Source of the DNA: Harmothoe impar
Lineage: Eukaryota; Annelida; Polychaeta; Phyllodocida; Polynoidae
Length of the DNA stretch: 64,000 nt
Assembly (NCBI GenBank): GCA_947462335.1
Contig: OX381708.1
Span: forward strand, 41,605,377-41,669,376
Direction: 5' to 3'
Part shown: positions 55,728 through 64,000 of the stretch, piece after piece
Layout: the number at the start of each line of letters is the position of its first letter
Numbering within the stretch: position 1 is the stretch's first letter
Notes under the pieces: generated by a model
Told to the model about the DNA's origin: nothing
The model's database searches: none
Seen by the model: the letters and a program-made list of their open reading frames with translations, nothing else
Program-made: the position numbers and the translations under genes

Positions 55728-58700
55728 TGGTGAAATATTGTGAATGAGTGAACTATGAACATTACCAGAATGTGAAATAGTCTTTGTCTCTGCCATGTGA
55801 GTCACCATATTGCAATTCCCAATGTCTTGGTGGAATGTCGGAGTAATACATGTATATGTATTCCGGTATATATATCGAAGACGGTATTGATTCTAAAACA
55901 TTAGTACGAGTGTAGACAATTGGTATGCTCAATATGAGGTAAAGTCATAATCACCATTAAGAATGCCAATGAAAATACCTTTATCATGTATATTGGATGA
56001 GTGGGTTCCCACATAACCAAATTAATGTAAACATTAATTGGTACCCAGAATTTACAACATGAACTGCCGTCAGACATGGCGTTACCAAGGACGCACTATG
56101 TGGTGGCGTCCCTGGGTGGGAGAATTGGGAACCAATTTTCCGCCCCGGCACAGTGGGGGTAGACTACCAGTACTATAGTGATACCTGGATAAAGGGTTTA
56201 TACTTTGAATCATTTTGATGGGAGGGTTCCCACCTAATAAACCCATCAATTGGTGCCCGACTAAATTATTGATATCGATAAACTATGCACATGCCCTCAT
56301 TACATCAGTATAAATTAAGTTGCCGTAAGATGAAAAACAGTGTTGTGAATCTGTATATTATGTCTTTTCCTCCACGAATATAATTATATTAATTAGAACA
56401 GGGAACAGATAAGTCTGATAGATGTCTCCGTAAAATGTATTTCCTTTTCATAAATTATAGTACTACACATACATATATATTATTGTGACTACGTTATTGT
56501 TGTAGAACGACTGGGGATACTGCTTATGTCATATCATGAAGAAATCTGTCGAACATTATGCAATTATCAGATAATATAATATTCTTGTATATATTTTAAA
56601 ATGAACTAACAATGAGTGTACATGTTTTAACACTTGTATCCCGTATTAATGTCTTTCAACTTCTAATTATCTATTCATGTTGTATAAGTAATATGGTATT
56701 GTATAACAAAATAATGCTGTTGATGCCAATATCTGTGATAAAACAAAAACAAAATTATACCTGTGATGAAGAGAACCTTACAGCATTACACGAAAAATCG
56801 TACTTCCTACTTCTGCAATTCTTGAACTCCTGTACCTGCGAGCTGTTACTATCATACGCTACAAGTATACCAATTGCTAAACTTTACTCCATTGTATAGC
56901 ACTGTCTAAACCTTACTCACTTGATGATATACCTGTAACCTGCTGTTAATCTTCCTAAATATTCATGAATACCCCGGGCATTAATATCAAGTTTTTCAAT
57001 GTGATCTTACCGCAACTGGATCCAGGTATAGTCTTAGTTATTCTGTGTTGTACAAGATGTGAACGTTACAATGATAGGAGTGCGGGCACTCCTAAAATTA
57101 TATATCTATATCCCGTTAATAAAAAGGTTTATAAAGCTAAAAATCCTTATTTGGTGTTTATTTATTTAATTTTAAGTAAGTTGCCGTATGGTTCATCTAA
57201 TGATGACTAGATCGATATATTTGAAACAGAATTGATGTAAGTAATAGGACCCATGTTATTATCACTGTCAACTGACTCGATCGATTTATCTTAAACATAA
57301 TACATATAAAATTGATGTAGATATCTGAGGTTGAAGGACATAATTTTAGTTTGATATGCAACTAGATCTTTAACAAGGAATTCCTTCAACTAAGACCAAC
57401 CGAAATACCAGCTAGTGGGAAAGTCAGGAACTACATTCGGAGTTGAATTCCCTTTCATCGGTAGATGACGCCACTGTTCCGTCAGGCGGCTGGCCAAGAA
57501 CGTCGACCCTGCTTTCTGGCTGCTTTCGACTGGGGCTATGGACCATACCGATACATTGTACTTGTCGATGGGTGTAAAATGTAGACTCCTGAAACAGGAT
57601 GACATGGGCATTTTTGGATGTAGTGACATGGTGGTACATAGGCATTTTTTAAAATCGACAGGGATGACTTATTGATTTATTTTTTTTAATCGACAGGGGA
57701 TGTACCTCTCCCCCAGTCTATGTACCCCATGTCAGGGCTATCGTAACTGTAAGTCTGTTGTACTCTGTTGCATCAATGCAAAAAGGCTGTACATGCAGTT
57801 ACCTGTACAACTGTTAGACTTTTGCACTGAGGCGACAATGACAGATGTGTATGGTATATGTGTGTTTAATCTTATGTCCTTATATTTAGGGTTTTTGCAT
57901 GACACAGAAACAATTCAATATGCTTGTCCCAGATAAGATAAAATACATTGACTGAGAAATAGGGGCCTAATTATGCCTACCCCCCCCCCCCCCCCTTAAA
58001 GGCCCAGCGCCCCTATATATAGAGCTGAGTACCTGTCCCGACTGCGCTCTGACTGTTACTGCACGTGCAGTAAGAACTGCGGGTTTAAGAGTCCCTCTAC
58101 CTCCCACCTATGGGCCCTGTGGACCTCGATTGGCCGTGACCTGAGGTCAACACTGACCCGCGTCACACCTCAGTAACTTCAAGACGCTACTTCATGGAGG
58201 TCAGCTCGTGTCTTATCGCGAGATCTCGTACATACATCACCAAGGACCTGCATTTTGTGACGTTGGGGACGCTATAGCCGGGGCTAGAGGCTGGGCTAGA
58301 TGTCACCAATGACCGCTTGGTTCAGGCCATCAGTGACCCCCCCCCCCCCTCCCCGATGCCTTCCTTTTCTAGTCTACCCCCTTCAGCATAGCGTCTTCGC
58401 TAAAAAGGATATGCTTGAATGTATAAGCCCAACCTTCCAAAAGTTCCAAAGTCAAGGGGACGTTCAACATTTATACCACACGAGGCGGTTGGGGGTAGGG
58501 GTGGATCTATTGGTCTAGCGGACAAATACTGTTTAAAACAGTGAAAAGGGTGAGTGGGTCCTCAAAATGTCCCAGAAATGTCAGAAATCAGTGACATAAT
58601 TGTTGAAAGTTCCCTAGATCAACAGGCTTTAAACTTGTTTACTTCATCAAAGGGGGATTCCATAAGTGAGAGTACCAGCGGACGTGTGCACGTCTATGGT

Positions 58701-58770
58701 GTGGCAGTGCCTCCTGGGTTTGGACAGGAGGCGTTCCTAGAGGTCACACGGTACACGCTCATTTGTCAAG
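55728..58770. other. 3' UTR of the GTPase gene and intergenic DNA
   Basis: The sequence just after the stop is AU-rich. The first AATAAA seen is at 57118-57123, giving a possible 1.4-kb 3' UTR. AAATCGACAGGG words at 57650-57703 resemble the minisatellite in the elements at 44934 and 62819. A C-run lies at about 57980-57996. CTATATATAG at 58013 is TATA-like. The open frame at 58554-58877 overlaps the candidate first exon at 58771 in another frame. Confidence 0.4.
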
Positions 58771-59027
58771 ATGGCAGCGTCCGAGCAGACGATCAGTGTC
58801 ATGGACTGTCATGGCAACCACGGGGTTCACACTCGGACGGACAGGGATACGCCACGAGGCGTGGTTCTGATCGGTAAAAGTGACAGGGTCATCTGCCGTG
58901 ACGTTGTCTATTATAATTAATGAGATTACACTAACTTATGTATACAGTTGACTTGTGGACGAAGAGGCCCAGTGAGTGGACGGAGTGGCCCAGTGAGTGG
59001 GCCAAGAAGAAGAGGGGTAGAGGATAA
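58771..59027 (+). CDS. Candidate first exon(s) of an unidentified gene
   Basis: GTCAAGATGGCAGCGTCC gives a good start context and a YY1-like ATGGC. The frame MAASEQTISVMDCHGNHG continues to CTGATCG/GTAAAAG (58771-58873, phase 1). A weak acceptor at TATACAG allows a second exon from 58948 encoding DLWTKRPSEWTEWPSEW in frame, containing two CCCA/GTGAGTGG donors 21 bases apart, or running to TAA at 59025-59027. No family is recognised. It could be chance in a CpG-containing stretch. Confidence 0.3.
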
Positions 59028-59043
59028 TAAGGAATGGAATCAA

Positions 59044-59251
59044 TACTGTAACCGTTTTTTTATTTCGCGCTGTAGCCTACATATTTTCGCGGATTCTAAA
59101 ATCCGTGAAAATATGTACTCAGCGAATATTTATCCGATACAGCCTTGGAACTATCGAATTCCTAATTTCGCGAATTTAAATAGACGTAACATTGTACTTT
59201 TTAGCAAATTCGTGAGAATTTATACCAGAGAAAATATATACGTTTACAGTA
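59044..59251. mobile_element. 208-bp AT-rich miniature element
   Basis: The left end TACTGTAACCGTTT is mirrored at the right by a partly matching AAAATATATACGTTTACAGTA. The interior contains TATTTTCGCGGATT followed by AATCCGTGAAAATA, a further inverted pair, and repeated TTTCGCGAAT-type words. The ends match imperfectly, so the boundaries are approximate. Confidence 0.65.
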
Positions 59252-59744
59252 ATCTTTAGTTTTACCTCGGACACCACTCTAGTGGTGCCCTCGGCAAAAT
59301 CATAATCAAACATCACCTTACCCTGGTAAGTCTCATTTAATTCTACAATTATGTGTGACCCCAGTTATCTACATGTACAAGACATATTGTACAGTATTCT
59401 ACCCGTGCCGTGTAACCGTTTCAATATACTACTCACATTTGAGCGGTGTTTCTTCTGCCTTGCGGCACTTCTCGCGCAGACTTCACTCAAACGCAACTTT
59501 CCTATTGTTGTTGTGAACACTCATAACAAATCTTGCCATGTTTGTTGATAGGATGTAGATAATAATGTTCCATAATCAGAAGTGTGGAGTGTATGTAGTG
59601 AGGGGATTATAATACATCGTATTGTCGCCCCTCCCCTATAATTGTTTGGAAACCATCGGGGACATCGTGTCCCTCGCTCTCCTGTTGAGCATACTCCAAC
59701 ACCCCTCCCCTCCCCATTTGGTGTCTAAATTATTGTGTCCCCAG

Positions 59745-59845
59745 CCTCATCCCACCTCCGTTATTAAACATGTCCACTCCCTCATCCAACTCTCACTGAC
59801 CAGTGGGCTCCGTCGGTGACCCCTGACCTCTCCACCCCTGGCAGT

Positions 59846-59878
<33 letters not shown>

Positions 59879-60190
59879 TCCCACCCTCTCTCCACATTAC
59901 ACATAACCATAAAACTCTCATCAAATGACTGCCACCCTCCCCACTCTCCCTACCCCCTATTTGTACCCCCTTTCAGTGACCAGTGTATCGGATTAAACTT
60001 CAAACTGTGTCACATTCGGTGTCTCAAGGCCTTTGTTCGGGGCCTTCTAACCCCCACCCCCTGCCCAACGTCCCTATACCCACGGGCCGTCCCTGCCGTT
60101 TTAGAGATGAGTCATTTATTGTCAGCTGGGGATTTGGTGGATATATGCAGAGACCTACAGATACTCATTGATATAGGGGAGGGGACATGA
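59745..60190 (+). CDS. Candidate terminal exons of an unidentified gene
   Basis: A possible exon 59745-59815 (after TTGTGTCCCCAG, ending CGTCG/GTGACC in phase 2) joins one at 59977-60190 (after CCCCCTTTCAG). The joined frame stays open for 94 codons to TGA. It reads SVIKHVHSLIQLSLTSGLR, then CLKAFVRGLL and MSHLLSAGDLVDICRDLQIL, and looks like an amphipathic helical protein end. The 161-bp intron between carries a 29-base C-run (59849-59877). No family is recognised. The phase match is the main support and the upstream link to 58771 is speculative. Confidence 0.33.
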
Positions 60191-61382
60191 TGAAAAAAAG
60201 GCCCTCGTTGGTTGGGCCAAAACTTGATTAGGCTCTATACTTTGGGGGCAAAACTAAAAACAGGTCTTTAGATAATCGTCACCATCCGTCTCCAGCGGCG
60301 TATATGCGATTATTCTTGCTTGGGAAGGGAATTTCTCAATACGAGAACTTTATAGTGGGCGGGGGGGGGGGGGGGGGGGGTCTCTGTATAATCAACAGTA
60401 ATTTTTAACAGTGTATCAGGGAGACGTAGAGAGACGAAGGGAGCTGCAGTAGGGGCTGGATCAAGTCTACAATAATAAATTACTATAGTAATAAACGCAC
60501 CGGTATATATACCTGCAGTGATAGGCAATAAAGCGATGAGCCTTTAATATAGGTATATGGGGGAGGGGGTGGGGTGGCAGGATGTGCAGTTGAGTGGTCA
60601 GTAGTTACTTGTAGGTCACACTGACCAGTGCTGACCAGTGGACACCATCACCACAAACGGTCAAGATAACCACTCACCCACCATGAACAGCACTGCAAGG
60701 CAGATGCTCTTTATCGAGAATAAAATAACATTGTCACCTCTATCCAAGTCTCTCGTGAACATGGAAAGAACGCCTCTTGGGTGAACGATAAAGATATCGT
60801 GAGGGCGGTATTAACCTGTGTAACTTTAGCTGTTGAATTCACATTTCTTTTCACAGTTTGTGTTTTCATATGATTGCATGAATTGTGCAGCTATTCTTCT
60901 GGAACCTATTCTGTAAAATCCTGAATTGATAGATATCAAAGGGTGCCTTTTAGAACAAGTTGGTTTAATTATCACTGTGACCCTCTTTAATTAAGATAAC
61001 GAGATGGAGATGTAGCAGACGCTGAAATTAACAGAAACGTTTAAATATAGCTCAAAATAACGGGTTATTTTATACCAACGTTTTTCCTCTCCAGACCATG
61101 TGGAAACGCTCAATGATGTTTTGAATAAAACATTTTTGTTCGTTTTATGATAAACTTTCTTTTCCAAATTATTAATAAATCATGTTCACTAACGATTTAC
61201 CGTCGCTTTTTTGGAGTTATATCCAAATGGCGTAAACATTTTTTTAACATATTAGAACGTTCCCCTGAAACCTTCTAGTAAGGGTGGAATAACATTTTAG
61301 ATTGCCACATTTGCATCGTGAACTGTATATAAAACGTTTAACAAAAGATGTAGACAAGCTCTCTGCTGGAAACCTTGTAAGG
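60191..61382. other. No gene recognised; G-run and AT-rich DNA
   Basis: A 20-base G-run occupies 60361-60380. No exon or element with paired ends was found. Confidence 0.35.
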
Positions 61383-61567
61383 TACCGTACCGTCGCGATT
61401 AAGCGCCGGTTTCAAAAGAGCGCCGGTCTTGTATAAGCGCCGGGGGTACTGGGGTCTTGAAAGGTTCCTTAAGCACTAAAATAGGATCTTGAATAAGCGC
61501 CTGTCTTAAGTATAAAGGCCCCTCCAAATTGAAGAGCGCCCCGGCGCTAAATCGCGACGGTACGGTA
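61383..61567. mobile_element. 185-bp GC-rich miniature element, TA-bounded
   Basis: TACCGTACCGTCGCGATT at the left and AATCGCGACGGTACGGTA at the right are exact inverted repeats. GCGCC / GGCGC words recur inside, separated by TTGAATAAGCGCC-like units. Its TACCGTA terminus and internal structure resemble the element at 46880-47088, so the two may belong to related families. Confidence 0.87.
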
Positions 61568-62818
61568 TATTTGTAAAGCATCTGAAATAAAAATGTTCAC
61601 TACATGTTTTGTTGCGTGGGTCTATAAAAGTAATCCACTACAGAGGTATGTGTGTGTGGAGTGGTCGGGGGGGGGGGGTGATATGAGTGACAGTTCTGGT
61701 ACAGCTAGACACACAGACAGATGTTGCGTCCAGGAGTACGTCCATTGTGTTGGTGATAAGCAGTGATTGATACCTAACACAGCCACGCGACCCTCACCTA
61801 TACAGCCTGGCCTGAAGGCAGCTGACCCCCTCCCACCCCACATACATGAAGGGGTGAGGGGCTGACCAATGTGCTGCATATGTATTTGAAAGATGTTTAA
61901 TTAACCTATTCCCCTGTGGTTTTACACCGTTATAGTCAGCAGGCCACAGTGGTGTAACGGAAGGACGATAATAATTAGTGAATCTTAAAATTAAGGAATG
62001 AGAAAAGGACAGTGACTCAGTGGGTGAGGCTGTTTGTATGCTGGAAAAATCAGATGATTTTGTAGACGTCGTAAAAGGCAAAAACGACAGTGTACATTGG
62101 TAGTATTTGGGATCAGGCATTGGGAGGAAAGGCGAGAAGAGTCCCGAGAGGTGTGCAGACATTGTGAGAGCAGGAGGATGAAGAGGACTGGAGAGACCCG
62201 TCTGAGGTCATTTGGTGACGGTGGGGGTAGTCCCAGGGTGGGCTGGCGTGGGGGGGGGGGGGGGCATAAGGCGGGGAGCAGCAGGCACTGGACACCGGTC
62301 AGTCTACACAATACCTACAGACAGGTGGGCCACGTGCCATCTGCTATCCTGGGGCGGGGGGAGGGGGGGGGGGTGGTCAGGGGAGGGAAGGGAAGGGAAC
62401 AAGAGGGAGGGGCGTCATGGAATGGTGCTTCCAAAAAAATCATTTTCCTCAATACAAATATCGACGAACTGCATTCAGTCCAATAGGAAATCCTTTAAAA
62501 GAGGCCAGAAATAGTTTTAAATATTTTTGTGATATGCTGATGCTTTCCAGGGTGTGGCCTGTGGTGGGGATTGGGGCTCGGTATTGGGGGGGGGGGGGGG
62601 TAGGGGTGTCAAGGCACGTGGCTGGGTGGGGCTGAGGCTGGGGGGGGGGGGGGGGGTTGCTGGCATGTGGACAGTGCCGAGGGGGGGGGGGGTACAACTA
62701 CAGGAGGGATAAAATGCACACCTGCCGATGTGGTCAGTCTCCTGTTGCTTTAATACAGAGTATATGGTTCACCTAGTATCCTAACCCCCTACCCCACCCC
62801 CACCCTACCCCCAATATA
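61568..62818. other. Low-complexity G-rich region, no gene recognised
   Basis: Long G-runs occur at 62250-62264, 62586-62600, 62640-62656 and 62680-62691, with several shorter ones. Open frames on both strands here are Gly- or Pro-rich artefacts of these runs. Such tracts can form G-quadruplexes and are prone to sequencing-length errors. Confidence 0.5.
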
Positions 62819-63041
62819 GTGCCTCTACATGGGTAATAATCGACACGGGCGACACAGCGACACGGCCATTTTAAGCCCTTTTAAAAATCGACGGACCCAG
62901 GAAAATTAGGGCTTAAAATCGACCCACAGGAAATTTTCTTTATGTTCTTATATACCTAAAAATCGACACAATGACATGGCCACTCTGCTAAAAATCGACA
63001 TAGCGACATGGTCAAAATTGTGGGTACCCATGTAGAGGCAC
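62819..63041. mobile_element. ~223-bp element with GTGCCyCTACATGGG ends and 6-bp target duplication
   Basis: GTGCCTCTACATGGG and its exact inverse CCCATGTAGAGGCAC form the ends, flanked on both sides by AATATA. The interior is a degenerate tandem array of AAAATCGACA and GACACGGC / GACATGGC words. It has the same size and layout as 54056-54278, in which the array reads in the opposite orientation. Confidence 0.88.
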
Positions 63042-63365
63042 AATATAAACCTCCCTTCTCTGTGGCTCTCAGGCCTGACCGATGTGCTAAGAGTTAGAGT
63101 ATAGTAAGGCATAAAATCAACTTCCCTTATGCCCCAAATCTAAAACCAAAGAGCTTGGAACGATGCCATAAGTTATTTGAACCTATAAAAGTCCACATGT
63201 TTCCACAGAAAGGATTCATTTTCCACGTGAAAACCCGTGCAGAATGGAGTGGTTGAGAAGTGGGAACGCAGGTGGATCCCAGCTTTACATGAGCAGTGCA
63301 TGGCCGGGAGAGTACAGTTACAGGTACACACATGTAATAAGCATCAATTGGTATAGATGGGAGTA

Positions 63366-63565
63366 NNNNNNNNNNNNNNNNNNNNNNNNNNNNNNNNNNN
63401 NNNNNNNNNNNNNNNNNNNNNNNNNNNNNNNNNNNNNNNNNNNNNNNNNNNNNNNNNNNNNNNNNNNNNNNNNNNNNNNNNNNNNNNNNNNNNNNNNNNN
63501 NNNNNNNNNNNNNNNNNNNNNNNNNNNNNNNNNNNNNNNNNNNNNNNNNNNNNNNNNNNNNNNNN
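63366..63565. other. Assembly gap (200 N)
   Basis: Exactly 200 unknown bases. The round number suggests a fixed-size or estimated scaffold gap. It adjoins one arm of the inverted repeat at 63566-63979, which may explain why assembly failed here. Confidence 0.97.
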
Positions 63566-63979
63566 ACCAGCTCAGCCAAATCTCGTGGCCGAGATTAGGG
63601 TACAAGCAGGGTGCAGGTATTGTGAATAGCTTGTAACTGGACAATACTCATATCACCTTGTCCAGGATAGGGTAGTGGTTAGCACTGTGGACTCATAATG
63701 CTGGGAGCCCAAGTTCAAATCCCTATATATATTTCTAAATTTTCTTTAGTATTATGAATAATGTATTCTGTTTCCAAAATAGCTTTACTTATAAATTTGA
63801 TTACCATGCATTGCCTGGAAGAGAATTGAACTCAGGTACTCTGCATCATGAGTCCACAGTGCTAACCACTACCCTATCCAGGACTAGGTGATATGAGTAT
63901 TGTCCAGTTACAAGCTATTCACAATACCTGCACCTTGCTTGTACCCTAATCTCGGCCACGAGATTTGGCTAAGCTGGTT
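63566..63979. repeat. Large inverted repeat containing tRNA-Gln-like sequences
   Basis: The arm 63566-63702 is repeated in inverted orientation at about 63843-63979 with only a few differences (for example CAGCTCAGCC versus CAGCTTAGCC). Near the inner end of each arm is a tRNA-like stretch with GGGTAGTGGTTAGCACTGTG as the A-box region and AGTTCAAATCCC (left) or GAGTTCAATTCTC (right, minus strand) as the B box. The pattern resembles a Gln-type tRNA with a CAT-like anticodon position. The arms may be two inverted copies of one tRNA-derived retroposon, or the ends of a foldback element. The ~140-bp spacer is AT-rich. Confidence 0.8.
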
Positions 63980-64000
63980 GCTGTGGGTACTGGGAATAGG

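Noticed and set aside
62097..62697. Several overlapping frames on both strands up to 129 codons
   Set aside because: All run through G-tracts and give Gly- or Pro-rich products that depend on exact run lengths. No motifs or splice sites support them.
63660..63725. Functional tRNA-Gln gene
   Set aside because: The A box and B box are close to those of tRNA-Gln, but the acceptor stem does not close and the anticodon position differs. The sequence lies inside a long inverted repeat.

Overview
The window is AT-rich animal nuclear DNA: multi-exon genes with GT-AG introns, a non-LTR retrotransposon, many short inverted-repeat transposons, tRNA-derived repeats, long homopolymers and one 200-bp assembly gap (N, 63366-63565). 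Gene content and repeat style suggest a marine invertebrate, most likely a non-vertebrate deuterostome (cephalochordate, hemichordate or echinoderm). That placement is inference; the sequence does not fix the species.

Two plus-strand genes are well supported. (1) 13037-37553 holds the last five exons of an EVA1C-like receptor: one SUEL/galactose-binding-lectin domain split over two exons about 20 kb apart, a Lys- and Thr-rich stalk, and a C-terminal EVA1 domain with one membrane segment. Its 5' exons (signal peptide and probably a first lectin domain) were not found and probably lie upstream. (2) 45709-55727 holds an 11-exon gene for a 554-residue atypical Rab-like GTPase. It begins MGTGCS (probable N-myristoylation), has altered switch regions, carries about 100 extra charged residues between the G4 (NKYD) and G5 (SAK) motifs, and ends in about 190 residues of helical sequence with no C-terminal prenylation cysteine. 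I do not recognise this architecture and consider it the most interesting object here. A third plus-strand gene is only suggested by a possible first exon at 58771-58873 and phase-compatible terminal exons at 59745-60190.

The rest is largely repeats. The ~20-kb first EVA1C intron seen here contains an old tandem segmental duplication (about 15.2-21.6 kb and 21.8-26.1 kb). Its changing offset is nearly explained by a 1.28-kb transposon insertion and a 709-bp tandem duplication in the left copy. A 5'-truncated, frameshifted LINE (3982-6010, minus) sits inside a TA-flanked inverted-repeat element. Three TA-flanked elements of about 0.8-0.9 kb built from TACAGCA/TGCTGTA words lie at 7035, 10109 and 43068. 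A ~223-bp family with 6-bp target duplications lies at 54056 and 62819, and several other miniature elements are present. The two genes share no evident pathway; the link between them is that introns of both carry copies of the same AGGCCACTC-ended element.
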